From the NCBI GenBank assembly GCA_025766275.1, contig JAFKAC010000017.1, forward strand, positions 62,001 through 126,000: a stretch of DNA of 64,000 nucleotides, written 5' to 3'. The notes under the pieces were generated by a model. The model was not told where the DNA came from. It saw nothing but the letters and a program-made list of their open reading frames with translations, and did no database searches. The position numbers were made by a program, and so were the translations under genes. Shown here one piece after another: positions 11,657 through 23,145 of the stretch (the stretch's first letter is position 1; each line of letters opens with the position of its first letter). The stretch comes from Lactarius indigo. Taxonomy: Eukaryota; Basidiomycota; Agaricomycetes; Russulales; Russulaceae.

Positions 11657-13637
11657 GGTAGAGCACTGAAAAAACTTACTTTGGGGGGTGCATGAGAGTC
11701 AGGGGATGATAGATGGGGCAGTAATTCAAGTTGTTAGTGTACCCTCCGAGTCGGGCTCAGCCTCATGTAACACGCAAGGGCGAAGTTCCCACGCTATCTA
11801 GCTGGACAAGATTTGGGGTGTAGCCTGTAGGGGACGGCAAGCTTACTCACCGCATACACGCGAGAGCAACGTGCCCATTCTATGGCGGCCATTGCTATAC
11901 ACATCACTGTCCAGTATGTCGAGCAAGATGTTGAGTGTCGAGGGTGGACTATTGCTGGTAATCCACTACTAGTAAGGCCCCTTTCTTCCCACGTAACAAC
12001 GGCACCAACTCGAGACCCGAACCGCCAATTACTTGCCTTTGACTTTACCTCCTCCGAGTCTAACCTATATCCGGATACTGCCAACACCTTCGGCAAACTA
12101 ACAGATACACCCGCTACCGCTACCCAACAGCGTGTCGAACCCATTCGCTGAGCCCAAGTTTTCGCCCCCCAATCTAGACGGTGGCTCCACAGACTCGCTT
12201 TCCCCGGTCGTTGAGGGGAACTGAGCAGGCACTGAACACGCTGTTGATACGACAATGGCCAGCAATAACATTGCTAGTCCTCGCAAACGGCTGACCGCAA
12301 GCCGAGTGCCATCCGCTATGATCGACGCCATCACCAACAATGGCGTATATGGCGATGATGGTGATCCGGTAGAGAGTTGTCGTACTTCTGGCGGCAACGT
12401 CACGGTGTCCAACGTCGCTCATTCGCCCACGGGTGCTGCATAGGAGGAGGAGGCAGCGCAGACCTTACTCTTTTGATCACTCGGTCTGAGCGATCAAGAG
12501 CACAAGGTCTGGGTGGTGAGAATTTGGGTGGAAGCGATGATAGCAACACCGCGATGACTACAGCTGCACATCGGTGAGGTAGCAGGCTTAGAGGATGAGT
12601 ACTGTGAGTACTTTAACTCCCGTCTGATACTGTAACCCGAGTGTTCCTGCCTGCGCATCTGGACCGTGATCATCTCATTTCGTATGAACTGGCGTTCCTT
12701 CTTTCATCTTCATCCTCTTTTCATGCCTTGACTAACCCTTCAGGCCTTCGAATTGTGGGGATTACTTCGTATATCTTCCGTTTACTTTGTACTAGCATAA
12801 ATATTCCAGTTTCCCGGATGTTCTGAATATTCTTGTTTTGCAGCGACTAATATCTGTTATTCGTGCGCGTGTCTGGGACATTCGGGCAGGAATTATTGTA
12901 GGTTTTCCGAGGATTACCGCACGCCGCGCAGTTTGCGCTTTCGACTCTCGTAAATCTATACTCAACTGCAGTACGTCTGGCTGCATGTTCAGACCAGGAA
13001 ACATAGATTCAAAGCGTGGGAACGCAGGGAGACACGGGAATACGGCGCTTGGCCCTGCTTTCCCCGCACTTCGGTAATAGTGGCGGCAGCACCGCTCGCT
13101 ACTTTGACACAGGCGCGACCTTTGTTCGGGACTACCTGGTGACGTGGATTATCGCTATGGAGGTATTGGTTTCCTCTGAATTGGCTTCTTAGGGAACTGA
13201 CGCAAAGTCATCGCAGCGAGGGCCCCGAGTGGAGTCTCGCTGGGGCAAGCGCTGGGGCAGAAGGTCGGTGAGCTGATCCTTGCCTCAGCGGTTTGATGGG
13301 GACTGCTGATGGAAGCATGGTTCCAGGTCCGGAGTGTCTCAGGGCCTGCCTAACCGGAAGAGCAGGTGAGAAGCTCGAGCTTGTAAAGACGCGGCGCCGA
13401 AGTCTTACTTAGCAACTGTCGTCTTTCCCACAATGGGTCCGACTGGAAATTTACGCTACTTATCCTCGGCGCGGATGATCGGTTGGTCCTAGCCATCATA
13501 GCGACTCCCTACTCTAGGGTTGAATCCACCCGAAATCCATGGAAATGCCAATTGAGATGACTCGGCCGCGGATGGCCTCTTCCTGGCTCAGCGGCGGACT
13601 TTAAGAACCCCGCAAGGCTTCAGAAAATGTCCTTTTC
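11657..13637. other. about 2 kb without a recognised gene
   Basis: Short frames only. Around 12140-12180 (minus) and 12505-12550 (plus) two segments encode the same word LGGENLG in opposite orientation, suggesting old inverted homologous pieces. Nothing else is recognised. Confidence 0.5.
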
Positions 13638-14711
13638 ATGCATTCTAAACTCTTTTTACGTGCGGGTTTCCCACTGGCAGTCACAGTTGTTCTGGTCGTT
13701 GTTCCTGTGAGCATATAATTAGCCCTCAATCTGCGCATACATGTTACTAATCAATTCGTTCACAGTTGATATCCGCGACCTCCTCCCCTTTGCGACTTCC
13801 TCGAAGGGGACCTTACTTGGGTGACCCTATCTTTCAACGACGCGATGTGCTTCCTCAAGGGTGGTCCTCACTTGGGTGCTACACGTGGGTCTCTGTCCAT
13901 GATGCTTCTATGATAGAGCCCACTGCCTGTTGAATCGCATTAGGGACGACCCTTCACGGCCCACGCTCACATCGGTAGGGAATAGGGATTCGTTCAACAT
14001 GACGGTCGAGAACTGCGTTAGGTTTTGCGATAGCGGAAATCACATTTACGCCGGCGTCGAGGACGGCAAAGACTGTCGTAAGTGCGCCTCTTGACGAAGT
14101 TCCCTCCAGTTCCGTGACTCCTCCACACCAGATTGTGGAAACGTCACGACCGTCGGCGCAACGAATGCCCCGCCTGGAGATTGTAACTCCCCATGCGTCG
14201 GCGATATTAGTGAGACCTGTGGTGGCACTGACCATCTTAACCTTTATTGGAATGGTGCGACACCCCCGCCTCAACCCACCTTTGTTCAAGCCGTGAACCG
14301 GTGGTATTACGTCGGGTGCTTCAAGTAAGCATATACGCTTTTGCCCCTTTGTTTCGGAAGCGGACCTGTGACGTTTCGCAAAACAGCGACTCGAATGACG
14401 CGAGGGTTCTAACCGTGCAGAAACCCGTTGGCCAACACAACAACAGCGTCGAACGTTGCACCGATGCGTGCAAGGAGGGCGGCTACAGTCTGGCAGGTGT
14501 GGAATTTGCACAACAATGCTGTGCGTATTTCACTTCGTCTCTTTGGTGAACTTTCCTCTCTTGACCAAATTTCGCTCTTCAAGGGTGCGATAATAACATT
14601 AATAATGGTGGCGCGCAGATCGATACAAAGAATTGCATGTTAGCTTGCTCGGGGAATAGCTCTGAGATTTGCGGTGGAGCTAACGGTCTCGTCATGTACG
14701 TCGCCGATTAG
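13638..14711 (+). CDS. secreted protein with two WSC domains
   Basis: WSC domains are cysteine-rich carbohydrate-binding modules found in fungal wall sensors and secreted wall proteins. The gene was assembled from six small exons: 13638-13706, 13766-13884, 13944-14077, 14132-14324, 14387-14520 and 14584-14711, giving 258 residues. Exon 1 is a strongly hydrophobic signal peptide (start MHSKLFLRAG). Domain 1 runs from GWSSLGCYT through NMTVENCVRFC, YAGVEDGKDC and ETCGGTDHLNLY. Domain 2 runs from WYYVGCF through CTDACKEGGYSLAGVEF, a CW pair and SEICGGANGLVMY. All exon phases agree. There is no transmembrane segment or kinase or oxidase domain after domain 2, so this is a short secreted form. No exon exceeds 65 codons, so length-based gene finding would miss it. 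Confidence 0.85.
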
Positions 14712-15054
14712 TAGCATTTAGGTCCCCGCTTCGCATGGGAAAGTGGAAGGGTAGTGGGTGTTTTGCGCTTGCAGTACTGTAAGTGGTTCGTGACATATGC
14801 CCCCTCTGTGCAAACCTCATCTCCACCGATATTTTTCTGCGTACACATTGCGCAGCATACAACTACAGACGCGGTCACTGTACTATAGCAACGAGACCAC
14901 AGATGCCGCAGTTCAGATGGCGCCAAGAATATGGTCGTAGAGGAAGGTTATTGAGTAGGTACTCCATGGCAACGCCCCTTGTATGTGGTAAAGGGCGAGC
15001 CGAATTTTATACATATTGAGCCTGCAACGCAGTCTGGTTCGACGGGTTTCCATA
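14712..15054. other. short convergent intergenic region
   Basis: 343 bp between the stop of the WSC gene (plus) and the stop of the transporter gene (minus). No gene is seen; it should hold both 3' ends. Confidence 0.6.
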
Positions 15055-17363
15055 CTAGAAACCACTAACTGATTGCATAGTCTGGAAGATTCATATCAAG
15101 CGGGACCCGAACAAAGAAGAGAAAAACCCGAGACACGCACAAAAGGAGATGCCGTGGGACGGTCCAGGATGCCCAGCTCTTCTGGGGAGAACGGCATCCG
15201 CGGAACGACGAGTGTCCGCAACGGGATCAACAACAGGATGATCACGGGGAACCCGACCGCGGCTGGTAAATCAGTATCAGCCGGCCCGGGTACCCATTTC
15301 ATGGAAAAGCAGGTGGCGCACCAATAGTCTGCGTGATGGCAAAGGTCGCGCCGAACGCAACGAGCTGCAGCCCGACGAAGAGCAGGATGCGCGACTTACG
15401 CACGCGGCGGAGCGGTTCGCTCGATGGCGTTAGGGAGCGATCCGTGAGGAAGTAGAGGATCTTTTGAGTGATGCCGTTCCCAGAGAGCTCATCGAGGCCC
15501 ATATACCAGCTAAAGAATAAAAGGCACCGCGATTCGTCAGCCCTCCCGACAGATCGGCGGAAGCGCCACGCACAATAGGCCAACGATCACGCCTCGGTAG
15601 CGTAAATTATGTCAGTGTACAGGAGTAGCAGGGGGGGGAAAGGGCGTATTCACCCTGGGGTACCAGATTGAGGACGTGCAGGAATGGCCCGGTGAGCAGT
15701 ACGAGACATAACGAGCCCTGCGCGAGGTTCGACACGCGCTGCTCGACCACAGCGACGGGCACCTCGCGTGGCTGTTCCTTGATGCCGTCACGGAGCTCCT
15801 CGTCATCCTTAGTTTTCGGCTCGAGGCCGTGCACGAGAAGCGCGCGCGTGTGAATTGGTGCCTGCGGGATGAGCCCATTCGGCGCGGGCACGCCGAGCAG
15901 GCCCGCAAGGAACATGGTCACCCCGAGCAGCGCAAAGTCATAGTGGAAGCCCGCGGGCTTTCGCAGCGGGAACTGGGAGCCCTGTGCGATCAGCGACTGT
16001 GCGCAGCGTAGTAAATTCGTTAGAGAAAGACGTATAGGGGAGGAGAGAGGAGAGGACATACGGAGACGTTGTGGTCGAAAAAGAAGAGCACCCAGAGGAG
16101 GATCCCGAACGGAAGCGCGAGCGCGACCCACTTCCCGTCGAGTTGCCAGAAACGCACGAGCCACGAGCGGCCGTGTGCGGGCTGGAACGCCGGGCCGACG
16201 GGGAGCGTCAACGGACGGGCGGTATGAAAGCTGCCCCAGTACGCGACGGCGGAGGACGCCACGAGCGCGAGCGGCATACCGTAATCGGCACAGAAGCGGC
16301 GCACGTGCCTGTGGAAGAGCGCGGATTGGGAAAGACATTTGAAGAGGAAGGCGGTAACGAGCATGAGGAGCGCCAGGATGATAGCGGTGAGCGCACCGGC
16401 GGGTGAGGAAGCAGGGTCATTGAACTGGTACGTGAGGACTTGTATGCCAAATTGGAGGTACGTCCAGGCCACGTAGAACCCAAAGGCTTCGCAGGAGAAG
16501 AGAGTAACGTACTGCAAGAAGTTGCACCCTGACAGAATATCGTGTTAATGCCTGTATCGCACCCACTCAGATGCCGGACGGACAATTAAGCGCGGCCGTG
16601 ATCCAGTGGAAGATTGCTCCCCACAAGTAGACCCAGCCTATGAAATGCAGGTAATCAGGTGAGTCGGTCCGACCTTCGAGGATTTTAAATATGGTCTGGT
16701 TCAGGACGGAAATAGGACCTTGAACGTTGAGTGGGTCTCTAGGAAATGCGTAGACGGTGCGACAATGGACAGACCTGTCACGCCGGCGATGCATAGAGGC
16801 TGAGCCCCAAAGACAGAAAACACAAACGATGCCATGAAGGAGGAGAGCAGGACTTCGGATACGCCGTATTGACCAGTAACGACCGTCAAGTGCAGGGAAA
16901 ATGCGATTCCGGGGAGAACGCTGACATTACGACGATCAGAGTGACATGGGATGGGGGGTACGGGGAGCACAAAACGGAAAGGTTCAAAGGAGAAAAAAAA
17001 AAAAATCGAAACTCACTTGGCAAAGAGAATGAGGGCGGTCGCAGGGAGAACTCTATAATTCCAGGCATCCTTCCAGTCACTCAAGTACCACGGAGCGCGC
17101 GCACGTATATCCCGCACGATGCCTGCGCCGATGTTAACCGGGAGCCACGCCCGCAAGCGAGACACGATCGCAGTCCGTGAAGTGCCATGGTGCCCATGGG
17201 ATGTCGGGTTCGCAGAAGCGTACGTCGCAGGTGTAGAGGAACTCGTAGCACTTTTCTCCTCGACCCCACCACCCTGCGAGCTCGGCACTGTAGTTGGGAG
17301 TATGGTTGGAGGCTCCGGGGGTTCATGCGCAAACTCAGAACGCTTTTCGTCCGCGTTGGACAT
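15055..17363 (-). CDS. BOR1: Bor1-type HCO3-/borate transporter (SLC4 family)
   Basis: A plasma-membrane anion transporter family; fungal Bor1 exports borate. Nine exons: 17363-17017, 16920-16775, 16718-16584, 16528-16062, 15996-15654, 15592-15574, 15509-15322, 15262-15141 and 15081-15055, giving 597 residues (yeast Bor1 is of similar size). The N-terminus is hydrophilic, rich in S, P and T. Family blocks are LPGIAFSLHLTVVTGQYG, GAQPLCIAGVTGPISVLNQT, FFFDHNVSSLIAQGSQFPL, GVPAPNGLIPQAP, VEQRVSNLAQG and LRTLVVPR. Several hydrophobic helices surround them. Exon 6 is a 19-nt microexon that restores a GVIVGLFWYMG block. The last exon is 27 nt. A decayed copy lies upstream at 18.5-19.3 kb. Confidence 0.92.
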
Positions 17364-17385
17364 GGTGGGAGATGGCAAAGCCGAG

Positions 17386-17394
17386 TTATATAAG
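17386..17394 (-). promoter_or_regulatory. TATA-like box of the Bor1 gene
   Basis: On the minus strand the sequence reads CTTATATAA, about 25 nt before the start codon at 17363. That is close for a TATA box, so the 5' leader would be very short, or translation may begin from a longer transcript. Confidence 0.45.
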
Positions 17395-18499
17395 CGGTGC
17401 TCAACACCGTGGAACGGCCTTGGCTTGCAGGGCTGCCGCGGGCCCCAGAAAAAATTTAGTCTGCAAGCTGACGTCACCAGCATAACTGACCTGGTTGGTC
17501 CATCATCCTTGCTGATACCCTTAAAACATCGCAATTCGCGGTTCGTCAAAATAGCGCTATCCTTATTCGCGATGTGAGCCCTCGACGTTTTCCACGAGGC
17601 AATCCTTTTGAAAAAAAAAAAAAAAAAGGTGAACCATGCGTAAGTGTTGACAAGACACTCACGTGAGTGGAGACTCAGTGGAGCATAACGCATACACCAA
17701 ACACCGAAATGATCCGAGAAATGCGAAACTTCCTCGGGAGAAACTCTATCAATCAACATTTTTCCGATACAGTAGGGACGGCAGCGTGTACAGATGGTTT
17801 GCACCGCTCACTTGCGCTCACCATCAGTAGGCGCCGGAGTGAGCCATGGCGACGTATCCTCATCCTTCACAGCGTTGAGGAGAAGTGTGCACCATTCAGG
17901 CGGCTTATATAGCCCTAATGGTGTAAGTTACTCTAGTACTATAGCATGAAAGAGATCGAGAATCGGGGTGAGCAGTGGCGCTTCTGAACCACCACATGTT
18001 GAAGCGCTACAAATAGAGCTAGCTGGCAGCTAGTGGTAGAACCGTAGGTGAGTGGTTTAGTCGATTCTTCGACATAGAAGAAAAGGGGAGCTGAGCGGTC
18101 CATAACTTTTAGCTCCGAGTTGCCCGCGGTATTCGTGCAAGGTCCGATATCGATGACTGGTTTAGCGCGCAAAAATGACAAACCGGCTTAGAGCAGGCGC
18201 TACTGTATGTCCGAATACTACTTCTTCGGGAGTGCGGGGCGAACCAATGGGGTGCCGCGTAATTACCACGACCAATCAAGATTCGGATGACGGTGTCCTG
18301 CGCGACCACGACCACTGTTGCTCGCCGGCGCCGGCAGCAGGAGCTGAAAAAGTACCCCTGTGCTCCCAACTCATAGAACGGAAACCCCAAATCTACGCAA
18401 CGAAGGAAATTGCCGCGAAAGTAACTCTTATGGACCCAAGCATGGACTCTCGCGAAGAGCCGCCTAGACGCCACGCGCTACAAGTGGAACCTACTAACC
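17395..18499. other. upstream flank of Bor1 gene, no gene recognised
   Basis: About 1.1 kb. It contains an A16 run near 17610 and short unrelated frames. It separates the working transporter gene from its relic. Confidence 0.5.
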
Positions 18500-19330
18500 C
18501 ATTGCATAAATTTCACTTAGGGGCGAGCGTCGTAGAGCGCCCAGCCGCTAGAGAAAAAAAAACGGGGTACTGTACCGACACTGGCCGGGCGGTTGGCTTT
18601 GCGCCGTGCCTTGGGACCTGCAGCGCCGTGACGATAAGTACTACGTGCGATGTGCGCAAGCTGCACGTGCGTAGTCGACTTGCGCTTCAGGATACCACTC
18701 TCGGACGGGCCCGTCAAGGAGTTGCGGGAAGGGAAATCCTCGAAAAGTGAGCTGCGGCGGACGCGAGGGTGGGAAGGCCAGGCCCCGTGCCGTCGGTAGG
18801 TGTCAGTGTGGGTAGTACGTTGTGCTGAAGTGGCCCGGTAGGGGTCGCGGAGGGCGCGACGAGGTACAAGGTCAGGCGACGTACAGTGATCGGCGCAGAA
18901 GCGGTGCATGTGCTATGGAGCAAGAGCGGGACTCAAGGGTGGTGGGAAACATAGGAAGCGCGATGGTGATGACCAAGACATGCGTGCAAAGTGAAGCATC
19001 GCTGAAATGCAGGGAGAAGAGAGGACAATGGATGCCGTACCGCCAAGCGCGCCGTACAGCGAGAAGGAGTCGCACCCTAAATTTCGAGAATGTCAGAAAC
19101 TGTTGGAACTAGATGAGGAAGTAACAAGTGCCGGGCGCAGCATCAGCCAGCGGAAGACGGTAGATATACAGTACTGTTTGGAGAATCAGATGGCGGTGAT
19201 AAGCCCATAGATATCGGATCACGGATTTCCGACCGATGGACCTGTTACGCCATCGATCCCAGGGTCTGGGCCCCGAACACGGAGAACGTGAACGTGGTCA
19301 TAAAACAGAAAAGGGAATGTCACGTCACAT
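18500..19330 (-). pseudogene. decayed copy of the Bor1-type transporter
   Basis: On the minus strand the DNA follows the working gene at 16.0-16.9 kb with many substitutions and gaps. Around 19310-19240 it matches the FSVFGAQPLCIAGVTG segment. Around 18990-18900 it matches the VTAFLFKCLSQSALFHRH segment and then CADYG, where the relic reads HRFCAD. Around 18890-18750 it matches the next helix, and around 18740-18600 the following region. No frame is open across it, and the segment corresponding to exon 3 is heavily changed. It is a relic of a tandem duplication of the neighbouring gene. The outer borders are approximate. Confidence 0.72.
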
Positions 19331-19949
19331 TTCCGTCTCAACCGAGTGTATCAGGAACGGTATGACACTAGGGACGTGTTCGAAAGCCTCCCTACTCGGA
19401 CTGTTTCCATAGTGCCCATTGGTGGCCTCTGTCCAATCGTTTTGATGCCGAGCATACGAACATGGATATTGTAAAATCCTCACGCACGGGTTACAGTAGT
19501 ATAATACAGTAATCGTACTGGGCACCGTAGTATGCTATTGCAATCGATCAATTGTCGCGGTCATCCAGTAGATTATTCCCTTTGCATCGGGGTACCTTGC
19601 GCAGCTGACCCTGTTATTACTGCTGCGGATCTACTGGTGTCAACGTGGACTTGGTCCTTGTCCAGAATGTGAGTCCACGGTCTGGCGTCTCGCATGTGGT
19701 TGAAAAAGGGTGCTTCTCCTCAGCCAAAGCGAGTGTCAAAAGATCAAACTGATATATCCCGGGCCGGGAGACACCGGGGAATATGTGTGCTTTAAAATTC
19801 AAATTACCGAATCGGACACGCGATTTTTCCCACACTAGTGGGCCCTGTATTGCCAGCCAGTGAGCCACTCTCGGCGTGGTACTTATGAGGCTTTCGTGCT
19901 CTCTCTCTCCTGCTTTTCGACCTTCCCACTTGCCCTGACTCACTCTACT
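19331..19949. other. intergenic, promoter side of hydrolase copy 1
   Basis: About 0.6 kb with no supported gene. A pyrimidine-rich leader (CTCTCTCTCCTGCTTTTCGACC) precedes the start at 19950. Confidence 0.5.
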
Positions 19950-21557
19950 ATGGCGACCCAGGATTCCAAAGATCCCTCTTTCCTGCAGAGGGCCCGCCAG
20001 TTCTTTCTAATCCTCGGTGGCATCTATGTCTGTCTGGTCGCACTAGGGACGACCCCTTTCGTGCAAAGAAAGTAAGCTGGATACGTCCGCTCATCTCGTT
20101 CTGCGCCGCCTGACCACCTTTAGCCTCCTCTACATGCACAACCTCAGGCTCCCTCCCTTTGCCCAATATGACATGCCAGAGAAGTACGACCTCGCGCGTG
20201 AGTCCATCACTCTCTTCATATCTGGGTTCGCGCTGACGCCCACCTTCATTTCACCTTTCCCACCTCATGCGTGCGCGCGACCAGCCTTCAAAACGCACAA
20301 TGTGCGCCTCCACACCGCCGACAACGAGACCCTCGGCGCCTGGTTCACCTTCTCGGATCCGTTCTACACCGCGAATAAGGCCTCCCTCCTCGCATCACCT
20401 TCCTCTTCCGCAGATCCCTCGTCCCCCGCTCCTACCACCGACGTCGACGCACACATCCGCAACGCGCTCCGCGCGCATCCGACGGTGCTCTTCCTGCATG
20501 GCAACGGCGGCACGCGGGCCCTGCGCTCCCGCGTACAGCACTACCAAGCCTTCGCCTCACGCCTGCGCGCAAACGTGCTCGCACCGGACTACCGTGGCTT
20601 TGCAGACTCGACCGGTATCCCAAGCGAGGCGGGCCTGTCGCTCGACACGCTCGCCGCGTGGGACTGGCTGCGCGCGCACGGTGCTGCGCCTGAGAACGTG
20701 CTCGTCGTCGGGAATAGCCTCGGGACCGGCGTTGCGGTACAATTCGCTAGCGCGCTGCAGGAGATGCAGGAGCTCGAGCGCGGAGGAGAGCCACAGCGCC
20801 CGCGCGGGGTTGTTCTGCTAGCGCCATTCAGCAGCATTGAGACGCTGCTCGATACGTATTATATTATGGGACTCGTACCACTGCTCGCCCCGCTCCGCAT
20901 ATTCCCTTTCGTCTCCAGTGAGTTTTTCCTTACTCGCTACAGTAGTCGCTTTGCGGTTTCGTGCCTCGGGTCCGACAAAGACCCCTCACACGAGCAAAGA
21001 AAAAAAACGCAAAGACCAAAAAAGGATAAATTGCGACCGCTGACCTGGCCCCTTCCGACAGGTTTCGTAAAGCGCTTTTTAGTCCACCGCTTCGATTCCC
21101 TCTCCAAGATCGTGGTAAGTTCCCTGCCCTTCCACATTCCCGTTTCCCCCGTGTGCTGTTACTGATAAATTGTCGTCGGCCGCAGTCCCTGAAGGTACCG
21201 TTGTTGATCGTGCACGCGGAGGACGACTGGGACATCCCGCACGTGCATTCCGAGACGCTCTTCGACGCCTTCCTCGAGCCGCACCTGCCCACACTCCCGG
21301 AGTTCACCGCTGCGATGGCGGGTGCGTCGGAAGAGGTTGCGGAGCGCATGACGGCGCTCGCGCAGGAGCGCGTGGCGCTGCGGAGCGAGCTCGTCGCGGT
21401 GCGGGATATGGCGCGCGTTGGACGTGCGGAGGTGTTTGCGCGGAACGCGGCGCATGGCGAGGTCGTGTTTCTTCGCACGCGGTGGGGCGGTCATGATAGA
21501 GTCGGACTTGTGGAGGGCGTGCAGGATTACATGGCGGAAATGTTCCGCTTGGGTTGA
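19950..21557 (+). CDS. ABHD12-like alpha/beta hydrolase, copy 1
   Basis: A membrane-anchored serine hydrolase related to ABHD12/ABHD13 (lysophospholipid or monoacylglycerol lipase type). Exons 19950-20071, 20124-20197, 20285-20917, 21062-21114 and 21186-21557 give 417 residues. An N-terminal hydrophobic segment (FFLILGGIYVCLVALG) is a likely membrane anchor. The oxyanion block is VLFLHGNGGTR and the nucleophile elbow is VVGNSLGTG. The DYRGFADSTG block is also seen. The acid is in HAEDDWDIP and the catalytic histidine in WGGHDRVGL. The order and spacing fit an intact hydrolase. A close tandem paralogue starts at 23146. Confidence 0.9.
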
Positions 21558-23145
21558 TTGATGCGTTACTCCTACTACCTTTTTTTTTTCGGTTTACATG
21601 GTAATGCGGCATACACACGCTCGCGTTTATTTATTTTTGTTTGTAAAAATCGGGGACCGTCACTGAACTCGGTTAGCGTGTGCTCATGCGATTATTCTTG
21701 GCATATATCGCGCAGGAGTACTGGACCCTCACCGTGATGGTTATGGTGGTGTAGAATATTGATGACTGCGATGGGTGGGTGTCGTAGGGGGTTCCACTGG
21801 ACCAATATACCATTCTCGGTAACCAACGTGGACCTGACCTGAGACCTGCTTTACGCCCGGGCGAGCTACTACCTGATAGACCACTGGCATTTCAACCGCG
21901 TGGCTGTTTGTCACCAAAGCCCTGGCTCGGAATAACGTATTTACACTGTGGTACCCCACTTTGTGAACAGGGCTGTCAAAAGTCTGCAGGGTGCAGGGTG
22001 CTAACAAAGCACCCTGGCCGCGCTTCCACTCGGATTCCCTCGCGGATTCCCCGCGCCCCTCTGTCAGACTATCTGACATGGTACGGGCGGCTGTGCTTGT
22101 ATTTTTTGCTCACACGACCACCATGTCACACGACCAAGTAAAATGACTCAGATGGTGTGTGGCGACATACGTAACTAGTCACATGTATGCATGCGATCTG
22201 CACTGGCAGAAACCACGCAGGTGCCGCGGCCTTGCGTCCTGCGCTTTGCGCCACTCCCACTTGTTTTCCAACGAAAATTTCCAGCGGGAATAATTGCTTC
22301 TGCTTCTGCTACCACTGCGCTCGTTTTGCTACGCACTGTTCATCATATGCACGACCGCCCTCCTGGTGACGTCCCTCCCTGGTATGCTTCGGCAGGTCAC
22401 GAACAGCGGGCGTATCATGTCTTCAGGCACAGTGACGCCAGCGAGTCCGTTGAGCTCTGCTCTGGGGTGATCGCCTCAATGCCTTATCAACGTATCTATG
22501 CCATCGGATTCGGCGCTTGCCGGTCTCTTCGTTGAGCCACAACACGACCCTCGCCGGTGCTAGCCGTTAGTGATGTGTACAGCTATCAAGGAAAGAAGCG
22601 CAACGCAAACGCGTGGTTCCCGGGCGCTGCGAGGCTTCACGCGTTCTATCAGATACACACTGACAGGGGACTGATATGTGCTTGTTTGTTTTTGCTTCGG
22701 AAAAGGGTTCCCCCCCCCCAAACGTCATGCGTCTTCTGTTTTTCTCTGTTTTTCTCTTGGGCGCCTCTGAGGGTGAACTAACAGAAAAGGCATTATCGGG
22801 TCGTGTGCTACCGGCGGTGGCCTCACGGTCGTCCTGCTTTCAAATTCGATCGACAGCCGCTACTGTTTTCCACGCTACAGGACCAAACAGATGTTGCGAT
22901 ACCGGGACCTCTCTCCCTTCTTTCCGTGGACCGCGCTTTTTGCTAGGTTGCATGGCGTCTTTCTGGATTTTCTATGCATGTTTGCTTTCTCGGGTCCAGG
23001 AACGCATCGTAGTGGGGCACTAATAAACCCCCCAACGCTACGCGCGAGCTCTCGGACCCCACCATCTTCCTACTTTTCCCCCTGTTTCTCGCACCCCCCA
23101 CGCATACACTAACATTTTTTTTCGCGTATCCTCGCAAAATACTAG
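21558..23145. other. 1.6 kb spacer between the hydrolase genes
   Basis: No gene recognised. It holds short frames on both strands, a C10 run near 22710 and a T10 run just after the copy 1 stop. Confidence 0.55.

Noticed and set aside
15612..16585. Long arginine- and serine-rich frames antisense or out of frame with the Bor1 gene
   Set aside because: Shadows of GC-rich transporter exons; the correct frame carries clear family motifs.
22710..22720. C-run and nearby A- and T-runs as functional elements
   Set aside because: Isolated homopolymers in gene-free DNA, without associated signals.
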